A stretch of DNA of 64,000 nucleotides from Burkholderia sp. GAS332 (GTDB lineage Bacteria; Pseudomonadota; Gammaproteobacteria; Burkholderiales; Burkholderiaceae). Shown here in pieces: positions 48,456 through 57,525 of the stretch. The translations under genes were made by a program, and so were the position numbers. Where the stretch lies: assembly GCA_900142905.1 (NCBI GenBank), contig FSRV01000001.1, forward strand, positions 1 through 64,000, in the 5' to 3' direction. Below the pieces are notes generated by a model, which searched no databases, was not told the DNA's origin, and saw nothing but the letters and a program-made list of their open reading frames with translations. Each line of letters starts with the position of its first letter. Position 1 is the stretch's first letter.

Positions 48456-48748
48456 GCGCGGCAGGTGTGGCAATTTCCTGGCCGGTTGCCGCAGCTCGTC
48501 GCACCAGCAACGCTGGCAACACCAGCAAATTTTATGGTACACAGAGAAATAAGCACCGACTGTAAGTATCAGCCAATAAAAAGAAAACTGTCTTCTTCAC
48601 TAGGTTCTCAGTCGCTACCTTCTACACCGCTGCCGGCGCATCCACGCCCATCCCACCGCGCTGCCAGCCAACCCATCACGGCGTCCTTTTTTCCCGGCGA
48701 TCATCGCCTAAACTACTAGGACCGATGCAAGCCGGGACGGAGGCTCCC
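48456..48748. other. Intergenic region downstream of the integrase
   Basis: 293 bases with no supported gene. It includes TGGTACACA at 48535-48543, which also occurs at 47184-47192 on the other side of the integrase gene; the two may be remnants of a direct repeat. Nothing else was recognised. Confidence 0.4.
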
Positions 48749-48910
48749 ATGTCTGAATCGTTAATGGCTTATTTGCTGGGACCCTTGGTGATGCTGGTGG
48801 TCGGCGTGGCGATCTGGGCCTCGTCCCACTATCGCGACAAGACCAAGCCGGAGCGCCTCGAGCGCTGGCTCGACACGCATTATGCGGAGTGGCTGCATCA
48901 CAAGCATTGA
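48749..48910 (+). CDS. Small single-pass membrane protein
   Basis: 53 residues from ATG 48749, with a GGAGG site 6 bases upstream. One membrane helix (LMAYLLGPLVMLVVGVAIWAS) is followed by a basic then acidic amphipathic tail (HYRDKTKPERLERWLDTHYAEWLHHKH). No family recognised. A strong terminator lies 20 bases after the stop, which supports a real short transcript. Confidence 0.65.
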   Translation: MSESLMAYLLGPLVMLVVGVAIWASSHYRDKTKPERLERWLDTHYAEWLHHKH

Positions 48911-48930
48911 GCGGATACACCCAATAAGAC

Positions 48931-48962
48931 AAGGCCGTCGCACCCTGCGACGGCCTTTTTCG
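48931..48962 (+). terminator. Rho-independent terminator
   Basis: A perfect 12-bp stem AAGGCCGTCGCA / TGCGACGGCCTT with a 3-base loop (48931-48957), followed by TTT. It ends the small membrane protein transcript and lies between convergent genes. Confidence 0.92.
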
Positions 48963-49006
48963 CTGTGCGCGCGAGCATCGAGACCGCGCGCGTCAGTGCA
49001 TTTCAT

Positions 49007-49333
49007 TTACCAGCCCGGTTGGGGCTCCTGCGGATACCCGTATTGTGCGGGCGGCGGCGCACCGCACGCGACGTACGCGCGCTGGTACTGGTCATAGCAG
49101 TATCCCGGCGGCGGTCCCGCATACACGGGCGCCGGCTGATACACCGGCTGCGCGTAGACCGGCTGCTGGTAAGCGACCACAGGTGCCGGATTCAACGCGG
49201 ACGTCACTACCGCGCCCAGCACGGCACCGCCGATCAGCGCACCGACCACATCGCCGCCATCGCCATGAGCCGACGCTTGCCCCGCCACGCTCAGACTCCC
49301 GACCATCAACAACGCCATCGCAATTTTTTTCAT
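49007..49333 (-). CDS. Secreted/envelope glycine-zipper protein
   Basis: 108 residues from ATG 49333 (GGGAGCG upstream). The signal peptide MKKIAMALLMVGSLSVAGQASA is followed by a glycine-zipper segment GGDVVGALIGGAVLGAVV and then a repetitive P/Y/Q/A-rich tail (YQQPVYAQPVYQPAPVYAGPPPG) with two Cys. Proteins of this make-up are common envelope components of Burkholderiales. The function is unknown; the zipper suggests membrane association or oligomerisation. Confidence 0.8.
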   Translation of the reverse strand: MKKIAMALLMVGSLSVAGQASAHGDGGDVVGALIGGAVLGAVVTSALNPAPVVAYQQPVYAQPVYQPAPVYAGPPPGYCYDQYQRAYVACGAPPPAQYGYPQEPQPGW

Positions 49334-49622
49334 GTTTCGCTCCCGCCGTTCAGGCATGGAGCGGATTGTGTAGTGCGCGCGCAGAAATAGATGCTGCAGT
49401 TGGTAACTGGGCATTACCGATGTAACGTCGCGCGAGCAAGGTGGCTATGACCTCACAAGACGCGGCGTAAGAAATCCGCTCTTTCCGGCGAGGAATACGC
49501 TGACGCTCTGTCGTCTCCGTCCGATCGCCGAGGCGGGGCCTACTCGATAGAATCACAGCGCCACTCAGGAAGGTTCACAACGCCTATAGCTGCCTTCCTG
49601 CGCAACGGGTTAGGGAGCCACG

Positions 49623-50438
49623 ATGACGAATCACAACTTTGACAAAATCAAGCAAGTCAACGAAGTAAATGCCGAATTCTGGTCAGCGCGAGAACTTCAG
49701 CCACTTCTCGACTACGCGACATGGGACAAATTCAAGCGTGTCATCGAGAAGGCAAGCGTGGCTTGCGAGCGCTCGGGGCATCGCGTTGACGACCATTTTT
49801 CCCAAGTGGGAAAAATGGTCATAGTGGGTTCTGGCGCCCAGCGTACCGTCGAAGATTTCCGGCTTTCCCGCTACGCATGCTACCTGGTCGTCCAAAACGG
49901 TGACCCGTCGAAGCCCGTCATTGCAAACGGCCAGACCTACTTTGCCCTTCAGACACGGCGCCAGGAACTCGGTGACGAAAAGGCGTTCGCCGGCATGATG
50001 GAAGATCAGCGTCGACTGATGTTGCGCGTCGAACTCACTCACCACAACAAAAAACTAAGCGCAGCGGCCCGCACTGCCGGCGTGCAAACCACGCTCGACT
50101 ATGCGGTCTTCCAGGACCATGGCTATCGAGGCCTATACGGCGGCTTGGGTGCAAAGGACATTCACGTGCACAAGAATTTGAAGAAAAGCCAGAAAATTCT
50201 CGACCATATGGGCAGCACGGAACTCGCAGCCAACCTTTTCCGCGCGACACAAACCGAAGAGAAACTCCGGCGTGATGGCGTGCACGGCAAGCAGCAAGCT
50301 AATCAGACGCACTTCGAAGTTGGCGGCAAAGTCCGCGACACGATCCGCGAGCTAGGCGGGACCATGCCCGAAGCGTTGCCGACGCCAAAAACAAGCATTC
50401 GGCACCTTGCAAAGGAAAGCAAAAAGCCGGAGGGCTAA
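49623..50438 (+). CDS. dinD: DinD-family DNA damage-inducible protein
   Basis: 271 residues. The N-terminal BRO-like region (EFWSARELQPLLDYATWDKFKRVIEKA) and VEDFRLSRYACYLVVQNGDPSKP are the DinD/DNA-damage-inducible protein D pattern. The C-terminal half has ARTAGVQTTLDYAVFQDHGYRGLYGGLGAKDIH. E. coli DinD is LexA-controlled and inhibits RecA functions. No CTGT-N8-ACAG LexA site was found in the 289 bases upstream. It sits beside the integrase scar, so it may be cargo of the same past insertion. Confidence 0.88.
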   Translation: MTNHNFDKIKQVNEVNAEFWSARELQPLLDYATWDKFKRVIEKASVACERSGHRVDDHFSQVGKMVIVGSGAQRTVEDFRLSRYACYLVVQNGDPSKPVIANGQTYFALQTRRQELGDEKAFAGMMEDQRRLMLRVELTHHNKKLSAAARTAGVQTTLDYAVFQDHGYRGLYGGLGAKDIHVHKNLKKSQKILDHMGSTELAANLFRATQTEEKLRRDGVHGKQQANQTHFEVGGKVRDTIRELGGTMPEALPTPKTSIRHLAKESKKPEG

Positions 50439-50633
50439 ATCATCAAGCGCTGTCGTCCGCAGCGGCCGCGCAAGAACGACGGCCGCCTCCATTCCCACGA
50501 TCAATGTAAAATTCGCCGCATGACCCGTCGGACAAATCCGACGACCCGCAAAGCTTTCCGATTTTTCGACCCCGAGACCCACCAGTCGACAACCGGGCGT
50601 CGAGCCCAAGCCAAAAAGTTAAGGGGCGTGCGC

Positions 50634-52259
50634 GTGAAACAATGGACCATCCGGCAACGGATTCTGTGCAGCTTCGGGATCGTGCTGATCGTGATGCTGG
50701 CAATGGCAATCGTCACCTTCGAGCAACTCGGCGGCATCGACCGCGACGCGAAGAGCCAGCAGCAGGACTCGATGCCCGGCCTCTACTACGCAACCGCGAT
50801 GCGCGCGGCCTGGTTCGAGAACTACACCGTCACCCAGCGTCTCGTCTATGTCGATACGGACCCCGATACCGTCAAGCGCGATTCCGCGCGCCTCGTTGAG
50901 ACCCAGCAAACGCTGCAGAAGCTGCTCAACGATTACGGCGGCACGATTTTCCGTCAGGACGACCGTGACCTCTTCAACGACTTCCGGCAGCAACACACGC
51001 AATACCTGCCAATCCAGGCGTCGCTGATGACCACCCTGTCGACCTCGAAAGAGGGCGCCGCGCGTATCTTCAACGCGCAGCTCACGCCGGTCTGGGAATC
51101 CGGCCGGGTCGCCGTGCGCAAGCTGGTGGACGACAACAAGACCTACGCTGACCAATCCGCGGAAAGCATCCGCAGATCGGTCGAGACGACCCGTATCGTG
51201 CTGCTCGTGATGCTGCTGATCGCCGCCGTCGCCGCCGTGCTGGCCGGTTACTGGCTGCTGCGCGCAGTCACCACGCCGATGGCGAAGGTGCTGCAAGTCG
51301 TCGACGTCATGCGCACGGGGGACCTCACGCAACGTCTGCAACTGAACCGCGCGGATGAAATCGGCGCGCTCGAAGCGGGCTTTAACCGTATGACCGACGA
51401 GCTCACCGCACTGGTCGGCCAGGCGCAGAAGTCGGCGGTCCAGGTCACCACGTCGGTGACGGAGATCGCCGCGACGTCACGTGAACAGCAAGCCACCGCG
51501 AACGAAACCGCGGCGACTACCACTGAGATCGGCGCCACGTCGCGCGAAATCTTCGCGACCTCGCGCGATCTGCTGCGCACGATGAACGAAGTCTCCGAAG
51601 TGGCCGGCCAGTCGGCGGCGCTCGCCGGCACCGGCCACGCCGGCCTCGCGCGCATGGAAGAGACCATGCGCCTCGTGATGGAAGCAGCCGGCTCGGTCAA
51701 CGCGAAGCTCGCGATCCTCAACGAGAAGGCCAGCAACATCAACCAGGTCGTCGCCACCATTACCAAGGTCGCGGATCAGACCAACCTGCTCTCGCTGAAC
51801 GCGGCGATCGAAGCAGAAAAGGCCGGCGAATACGGCCGCGGTTTCGCGGTCGTGGCGACCGAGATTCGCCGTCTCGCCGATCAGACCGCCGTCGCGACCT
51901 ACGACATCGAACAGATGGTCAAGGAGATCCAGTCCGCGGTGGCTGCCGGCGTGATGGGCATGGACAAGTTCTCCGAAGAAGTGCGGCGCGGCATGCTCGA
52001 CGTCCAGAACGTGGGCGGCCATCTCACGCAGATCATCCAGCAGGTGCAAGCGCTCGCGCCACGCTTCTCGATGGTCAACGAAGGCATGCAGACGCAAGCC
52101 ACCGGCGCCGAACAGATCACCCAGGCGCTGACGCAGCTTTCGGAGGCCGCGCAGCAGACGGCGGAATCGCTGCGCCAGTCGACCCAGGCCATCGACGATC
52201 TGACGCACGTCGCCAATAGTCTGCGCACCGGTGTATCGCGCTTCAAGGTGATCGCCTGA
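50634..52259 (+). CDS. wspA: WspA methyl-accepting chemotaxis receptor
   Basis: 541 residues from GTG 50634 (AAGGGG site; VKQWTIRQRILCSFG), matching the usual WspA length. It has a first membrane helix (about 10-30), a periplasmic four-helix domain, a second helix (about 190-212), HAMP (about 213-265) and a signalling domain with the tip ADQTNLLSLNAAIEAEKAGEYGRGFAVVATEIR. WspA senses surface contact or envelope stress and drives WspE. It heads a complete wsp operon; the 100 or so bases before the start hold its promoter. Confidence 0.95.
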   Translation: MKQWTIRQRILCSFGIVLIVMLAMAIVTFEQLGGIDRDAKSQQQDSMPGLYYATAMRAAWFENYTVTQRLVYVDTDPDTVKRDSARLVETQQTLQKLLNDYGGTIFRQDDRDLFNDFRQQHTQYLPIQASLMTTLSTSKEGAARIFNAQLTPVWESGRVAVRKLVDDNKTYADQSAESIRRSVETTRIVLLVMLLIAAVAAVLAGYWLLRAVTTPMAKVLQVVDVMRTGDLTQRLQLNRADEIGALEAGFNRMTDELTALVGQAQKSAVQVTTSVTEIAATSREQQATANETAATTTEIGATSREIFATSRDLLRTMNEVSEVAGQSAALAGTGHAGLARMEETMRLVMEAAGSVNAKLAILNEKASNINQVVATITKVADQTNLLSLNAAIEAEKAGEYGRGFAVVATEIRRLADQTAVATYDIEQMVKEIQSAVAAGVMGMDKFSEEVRRGMLDVQNVGGHLTQIIQQVQALAPRFSMVNEGMQTQATGAEQITQALTQLSEAAQQTAESLRQSTQAIDDLTHVANSLRTGVSRFKVIA

Positions 52260-52331
52260 CGCGCCGCGGCGGGCTCATTCAGACACGCGAAGCGAACCAC
52301 CCGCACTCCACCTCAGCCCACGTCCACGCCG

Positions 52332-52796
52332 ATGCTCTTCATCCTCTTCACGCTCGATAGCGAACGCTACGTGATCGACGCGACGCAGGTGGAGCGCATG
52401 ATGCCGCTCACGCCGCAGGCGCCGCCGAAGACGATCCCCGGCGCGCCGTCGTGGGTCGCGGGCGTGCTCGATCACGAAGGCGCACCGCTGCCGGTGATCG
52501 ATCTGCCGGCGCTCGCGCTCGGCCGCCCCGCCGCGCAGTTGATGTCGACGCGTATCGTGCTGGTGCGCTATCCGCATGCCGGCACCGTGCGCCTGCTCGC
52601 GCTCCTGCTCGAAGGCGCAACGCGCACCATCCGTCTGAACAGCGACGCGTTTCATGATGCCGGCATCGACATGCCGCACGCGCGCTATCTGGGCCCGGTC
52701 GCGAGCGAAGCAGGCGGTCTGGTGCAATGGATTCGCGTCGAGCACCTGCTGCCCGACGATGTCAAAGCCCTGCTGTTTCCCGAGGCGCACGCATGA
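52332..52796 (+). CDS. wspB: WspB CheW-like coupling protein
   Basis: 154 residues, a single CheW domain (LFILFTLDSERYVIDATQVERMMPL, WVAGVLDHEGAPLPVIDL, TRIVLVRY). It couples WspA to the kinase WspE. Its stop overlaps the wspC start by four bases (ATGA). Confidence 0.93.
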   Translation: MLFILFTLDSERYVIDATQVERMMPLTPQAPPKTIPGAPSWVAGVLDHEGAPLPVIDLPALALGRPAAQLMSTRIVLVRYPHAGTVRLLALLLEGATRTIRLNSDAFHDAGIDMPHARYLGPVASEAGGLVQWIRVEHLLPDDVKALLFPEAHA

Positions 52797-54346
52797 ACGC
52801 GCATCACGACAACGCGCCGCTCTATCGACGCTTCGTCGATCTGCTGCATCGAACCATCGGGCTCGATGCAGCCTCGCTCGGTCATAGCGCGATCGAGCGC
52901 GCGATCGATCAGCGCGCCGCGGCCTGGTGCGAGGACGGTCACGCCGGCGCCACGCTCGCCGACTACTGGGACGCCGCGCAAGCGTCGCCTTCGATGGTGC
53001 AGGCGCTGGTCGAAACGGTGGTGGTGCCGGAGACCTGGTTCTACCGCGACGCGGACGCGTTCAGGGCGCTCGCGCGTCTCGCGCACGAACGCCTCGACGA
53101 GCGCGGCACCGCGCTGCCGCTGCGGATTTTGAGCCTGCCCTGCTCGACCGGCGAAGAGCCGTACACGATCGCGATGACGCTGCTCGACGCCGGCATCGAC
53201 GCCGCGCACATGCGCATCGACGCCATGGATATCAGCGAGCGCTCGCTGGCCCTCGCGCAGCGCGCCGTGTACAGCCGCAACTCGTTTCGTGGCAACGCGT
53301 TCCCGTTTCGCGACATCCACTTCACGCGCACCGAAGACGGTTGGCGTCTCGCGCCGCGCATCGCCGAGACAGTCCGGTTCTCGCGCGCCAATCTGATGCA
53401 ACTCGATGCCACGGCGCTCGGCGTCTATGACTTCGTGTTCTGCCGCAACGTGCTGATTTACTTCGACCGTGACGCACAGCAAAAGGCCTTGCATGCGCTC
53501 AACAACGTGCTGGTCGAAAACGGCACGCTGTTCGTCGGTCCTGCGGAAACCGGGCTGTTGATGCGTTACGGCATGCAGTCGGCGAAGATTCCTTTGGCGT
53601 TCGCGTTCCACCGCGCCACACCCGCTGAAGCGCAGCTCAACGGCTGGCACACCGCGCCGCTCGCCACCGCCGCGGCACTCGCAATGGCGCATTCGCCGGT
53701 GCCCGCGCTCGCGCCGCTGCAGGTGTTCTCAGCAGAGCCGTTCGCGTGGCCCGATCCGGTTGCGCGCACACCGTTCAATGGCAGTTTGGCTCAGACGCCG
53801 TTTAGCGGAATGTCGCCGCACACACCGTCGGCGGGTATTTCGCAACGCTTGCCGTCGGATGGAGTCTCGCGGCACACGTCATTGAACGGTATTTCTCAGA
53901 ACATGCCGTCGAATGACATTTCACAGCGCACGCCTTTAAGCGGTATTCCGCAACACACGCCGAAGGCGTCCAGCGCTGCGTCGCAGTCGCACGAGTTCAT
54001 GTCACCGCACGTCACCTCGCCCACCAACGCCGCACGCGACACGCTGCAAGCCGCGCACGCGCTGGCCGACGCGGGCCGTCTGACGGAAGCGGCGAACGCG
54101 ATCAACGTCTATCTGGAACAGCACGCACCGCACGCCGAGGCGTTCTACCTGCTCGGTGTGCTGGCCGACGCCGGCGGCGATACGAACCTCGCGCGCGGCC
54201 AGTATCGCAAGGCGCTCTATCTCGACCCGCAGCACGGCGAAGCGCTCGCGCATCTGGCGACGCTGCTCGAACTCGAAGGCGATCGCAACGGCGCCCGTCT
54301 GTTGATGGAACGCGCGGCGCGCGCACAGGGAGCGCAACGTGGTTGA
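52793..54346 (+). CDS. wspC: WspC CheR-type methyltransferase with TPR tail
   Basis: 517 residues from ATG 52793. The CheR catalytic domain (about 1-270) has PETWFYRDADAFRAL, LSLPCSTGEEPYTIAMTLLDAG, DISERSLALAQRAVY and FCRNVLIYF. It methylates glutamates of WspA using SAM. A linker of about 130 residues contains seven 9-residue repeats (326-388). C-terminal TPR units (about 405-510) include AHALADAGRLTEAANAINVYLEQHAPHAEAFYLLGVLADAGGDTNLARGQYRKALYLDP. The next gene begins inside its 3' end. Confidence 0.94.
   Translation: MNAHHDNAPLYRRFVDLLHRTIGLDAASLGHSAIERAIDQRAAAWCEDGHAGATLADYWDAAQASPSMVQALVETVVVPETWFYRDADAFRALARLAHERLDERGTALPLRILSLPCSTGEEPYTIAMTLLDAGIDAAHMRIDAMDISERSLALAQRAVYSRNSFRGNAFPFRDIHFTRTEDGWRLAPRIAETVRFSRANLMQLDATALGVYDFVFCRNVLIYFDRDAQQKALHALNNVLVENGTLFVGPAETGLLMRYGMQSAKIPLAFAFHRATPAEAQLNGWHTAPLATAAALAMAHSPVPALAPLQVFSAEPFAWPDPVARTPFNGSLAQTPFSGMSPHTPSAGISQRLPSDGVSRHTSLNGISQNMPSNDISQRTPLSGIPQHTPKASSAASQSHEFMSPHVTSPTNAARDTLQAAHALADAGRLTEAANAINVYLEQHAPHAEAFYLLGVLADAGGDTNLARGQYRKALYLDPQHGEALAHLATLLELEGDRNGARLLMERAARAQGAQRG
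53768..53956 (+). repeat. Seven 27-bp imperfect repeats inside wspC
   Basis: Consecutive 9-codon units: TPFNGSLAQ, TPFSGMSPH, TPSAGISQR, LPSDGVSRH, TSLNGISQN, MPSNDISQR, TPLSGIPQH, then a partial TP. They encode residues 326-388 in the linker between the CheR and TPR parts. Units diverge in sequence but keep frame and length, so they are an old tandem expansion under some length constraint. Confidence 0.88.
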
Positions 54347-55022
54347 GGACCGCACGGTGACCTTCGACGACTGCTGGAACCGCATCGGCGTGCGCGGCGA
54401 TTCGTCGTGCGAGCGGCTGGTCGAATACGTGCGCTGTCTGAATTGCCCCGTGTTCGAAGCGGCTGCGGCCAAATTGCTGGAGCGGCCGATTCCGCTCGTG
54501 GAGCTCGCGCAGCATGACGCCCGCACACCGGCACAACAGCAACGACATGATCCGCAAGGGGCGAGTGAGTCGTTTCTCATCTTTCGTATCGGCGGCGAAT
54601 GGCTCGGGCTGCCCACACCGATCTTCAAGCGCATCGTGCAGACCCGGCCGATTCATACGTTGCCGCACCGGCAACATCGCGCGGTACTGGGCGTGGTGAA
54701 TGTGCAGGGCGACTTGCTGGTGTGCCTGTCGCTCGCGCATCTGCTGGGTTTCGAGGCCGACACCACCGCGGCAGACGATAAAGCGCGTCACGATCTGCCG
54801 CGTTTGCTGGTGGTTTCGCGCGCAGAAGAGCATGCCGTGCTGCCCGTCGATCAGGTCGACGGCGTGCATCGGATCGCGGTCTCTACCTTTTGCCCGCCGC
54901 CGGCGACGCTGTCACACGCTGCCGCTGCGCATACGCGCGCCGTGGCCCCGTGGCGCGGCATGACGGTCGGCCTGCTAGACGCTGATGCATTGTTCGATAC
55001 CTTGAACCGGAGTCTCGGATGA
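54339..55022 (+). CDS. wspD: WspD CheW-like coupling protein
   Basis: 227 residues from GTG 54339, overlapping wspC by eight bases. The N-terminal region (TFDDCWNRIGVRGDSSCERLVEYVRCLNCPVFEAAAAKLLERP) is typical of WspD and precedes a CheW domain (FLIFRIGGEWLGLP, HRQHRAVLGVVNVQGDLLVCLSLAHLLGF). It is the second coupling protein of the Wsp array. The stop overlaps wspE by four bases. Confidence 0.94.
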   Translation: MVEDRTVTFDDCWNRIGVRGDSSCERLVEYVRCLNCPVFEAAAAKLLERPIPLVELAQHDARTPAQQQRHDPQGASESFLIFRIGGEWLGLPTPIFKRIVQTRPIHTLPHRQHRAVLGVVNVQGDLLVCLSLAHLLGFEADTTAADDKARHDLPRLLVVSRAEEHAVLPVDQVDGVHRIAVSTFCPPPATLSHAAAAHTRAVAPWRGMTVGLLDADALFDTLNRSLG

Positions 55023-57508
55023 CGGACGACCCGCGCCGCCCGTCGCTCATCGATCTCTTCCGCGAAGAAGCGCGGACCCAGGCACGCGTGCTCAACGACG
55101 GCCTGCTCGCCCTCGACCGCGCGCCGCGCGATGCCGCCGCGCTCGAGGCCTGCATGCGCGCGGCGCATTCGCTGAAGGGCGCGGCGCGCATCGTCGGTGT
55201 GCAGGTCGGTGTCGAACTCGCGCACGCGATGGAAGATTGTTTCGTCGCGGCGCAGGAAGGGCGCGCGTTGCTCGACGCCGCGTGGATTGATGCGTTGCTG
55301 CGCGGTGTCGATATCGTTGCGCGCATCGGCAATGATGAGGACGAGTCGGCGCGTGACGCCGTCAGCGCATGCGTGGCGTCGCTGCAAGCGCGTATGGCGG
55401 GTGTCGTGCCGCATGGCGTGGCAATGCGGCGGGATGCCTTACCACCGGCTGCCGCTACGCCTGCCGCGAGTCCTGCTCGCGTCGACGCCTCTGCACCTGC
55501 ACCCAGCGTAGCCACCGAACCGCAGACCGCTCCGGCCGACGCCGACCATGACGCCGATGCCGCATTCAATCTCCTAGCCAACGCCCTGCGCGCTGAAGCG
55601 ACCCCCGCCTCAGCCGCATCAGTCAGCACGACTGCAAATGCGACGTCCGCGTTCGCCTCAGCGCCCGCCTCCGCGACCTCGTTCACCTCTGCAAGCGCTT
55701 CTGCATCGACCGCCGCATCCGCGTCCACCCCGACCGAAGCAAGCGCCCCGGCAACCGACCCCGGCCGCATGCTGCGCGTACGCGCCGACAACCTCGACCG
55801 GCTCTTATCCCTATCCGGCGAGTCGCTGGTCGAATCCCGCTGGCTCAAACCCTTCGCGCAATCCATGCTGCGCGTCAAGCGCGTCCAACGCGACGGCTCG
55901 CGCGCGCTGGATCAGTTGCACGAAACGCTCGCCGACCTGAAGCTCGATCCGCGCACGCACGCCGCGCTCGAAGAATTGCGCCGCCTCACGGCAGAATCGC
56001 AGCATCTGCTCGCCGAGCGTCTGGCCGATCTGGAAAGCTTCGACCGCCGCTCGACGCATCTGTCGCAGCAGCTTTACGACGCCGCCCTGCAATGCCGGAT
56101 GCGCCCCTTCGGCGACGGCACCAGCGGTCTCGCACGCATGGTGCGCGACGTCGCCCGATCGCTCGGCAAGAAGGTGCGCTGGCAACTGGTCGGTGAATCG
56201 ACCCAGGTGGACCGCGACATTCTCGATCTGCTCGAAGCGCCGCTCGGCCACATGCTGCGCAACGCGCTCGACCATGGCATCGAAGCGCCAGCGGTCCGCC
56301 TCGCGCACGGCAAGCCCGAAGAAGGCACGCTCACGCTCGACGCACGCCACACCGCCGGCGCGCTGCTCATCACCGTCACCGACGACGGCGCGGGCATCGA
56401 CCTCGATGCATTGCGCGCCTCGATCGTCCGCAAAAAACTGGCGAGCGCGGAAACAGCCGCGCGCCTGTCCGAGACCGAACTGCTCGAATTCCTTTTCCTG
56501 CCCGGTTTCTCGCTGCGCGATCAGGTCACCGAGGTCTCGGGCCGCGGCGTCGGACTCGATGCGGTGCATAACGTCGTCAAACGCGTACGCGGCACGGTAC
56601 GCATCACGCACGAACCCGGCCTCGGCACGCGCGTGCAGTTGCAGTTGCCACTCACGCTCTCGGTAATCCGCAGCCTGCTCGTCGAAGTCGCGGGCGAGCC
56701 ATACGCCGTGCCGCTCGCGCATGTGAACCGCACGCTGCACGTGAGCCGCGCGGATATCGAATTGCTCGAAGGCCATCAGCACATTGCCTTCGACGGCCGC
56801 CGCATCGGCGTCGTCACCGCGCATCAGATCCTCGACACCGCGCCACCCGCCAACGAATCCGATACCGTCAGCATGATCGTGATCGGCGACGGCGAAGAGA
56901 CCTACGGCGTGGTGGTCGATCGCTTTCTCGGCGAGCGGATGCTGGTCGTGCAGCCGCTCGACCCGCGCCTCGGCAAGATCCGAAACATCACCGCCGGCGC
57001 GCTGATGGAAAACGGCGACCCGGTGCTGATCGCCGACGTCGACGACTGGCTGCGCTCGGTCGAACGGCTGGTGGCGGGCGGCGATCTGAAACACACGCAG
57101 CACGGCGCCGCTCTCGCCGCCCGGCGCGTCACGCGACGCGTGCTGGTGGTCGACGATTCGCTCACCGTACGCGAACTCGAACGCAAGCTGCTGGCGACGC
57201 GCGGCTACGACGTGACGATCGCCGTCGACGGTATGGACGGCTGGAACGCGGTGCGCAGCGAGCGCTTCGACCTCGTGATTACCGACATCGACATGCCGCG
57301 GATGGACGGCATCGAACTCGTCACGCTCATCAAGCGCGATCCGCAACTGCAAGCGCTGCCCGTGATGATCGTGTCGTACAAGGATCGTGAAGAGGACCGC
57401 CGCGCCGGCCTGAACGCAGGCGCGGATTACTATCTGGCGAAAGGCAGTTTCCATGACGAAGCACTGCTCGATGCAGTGCGTGATTTGATCGGCGAAGCGT
57501 ACGGTTAA
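55019..57508 (+). CDS. wspE: WspE hybrid CheA histidine kinase with receiver
   Basis: 829 residues. HPt domain with phospho-His50 (AAHSLKGAARIVG), an Ala/Ser/Thr-rich linker (about 140-245), dimerisation helices, HATPase (HMLRNALDHGIEAP, DDGAGIDLDAL, SGRGVGLDAVHNV), a CheW-like regulatory domain (about 555-680) and a C-terminal receiver (LVVDDSLTVRELE, phospho-Asp756 in VITDIDMPRMDG). It phosphorylates WspR and WspF in response to WspA. It overlaps wspD by four bases and precedes wspF by 17. Confidence 0.95.
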   Translation: MTDDPRRPSLIDLFREEARTQARVLNDGLLALDRAPRDAAALEACMRAAHSLKGAARIVGVQVGVELAHAMEDCFVAAQEGRALLDAAWIDALLRGVDIVARIGNDEDESARDAVSACVASLQARMAGVVPHGVAMRRDALPPAAATPAASPARVDASAPAPSVATEPQTAPADADHDADAAFNLLANALRAEATPASAASVSTTANATSAFASAPASATSFTSASASASTAASASTPTEASAPATDPGRMLRVRADNLDRLLSLSGESLVESRWLKPFAQSMLRVKRVQRDGSRALDQLHETLADLKLDPRTHAALEELRRLTAESQHLLAERLADLESFDRRSTHLSQQLYDAALQCRMRPFGDGTSGLARMVRDVARSLGKKVRWQLVGESTQVDRDILDLLEAPLGHMLRNALDHGIEAPAVRLAHGKPEEGTLTLDARHTAGALLITVTDDGAGIDLDALRASIVRKKLASAETAARLSETELLEFLFLPGFSLRDQVTEVSGRGVGLDAVHNVVKRVRGTVRITHEPGLGTRVQLQLPLTLSVIRSLLVEVAGEPYAVPLAHVNRTLHVSRADIELLEGHQHIAFDGRRIGVVTAHQILDTAPPANESDTVSMIVIGDGEETYGVVVDRFLGERMLVVQPLDPRLGKIRNITAGALMENGDPVLIADVDDWLRSVERLVAGGDLKHTQHGAALAARRVTRRVLVVDDSLTVRELERKLLATRGYDVTIAVDGMDGWNAVRSERFDLVITDIDMPRMDGIELVTLIKRDPQLQALPVMIVSYKDREEDRRAGLNAGADYYLAKGSFHDEALLDAVRDLIGEAYG

Positions 57509-57525
57509 GCCCACGGGTAAAACAA

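Noticed and set aside
55811..57514. 567-codon - strand frame opposite wspE
   Set aside because: Antisense shadow of a clear CheA hybrid kinase gene.
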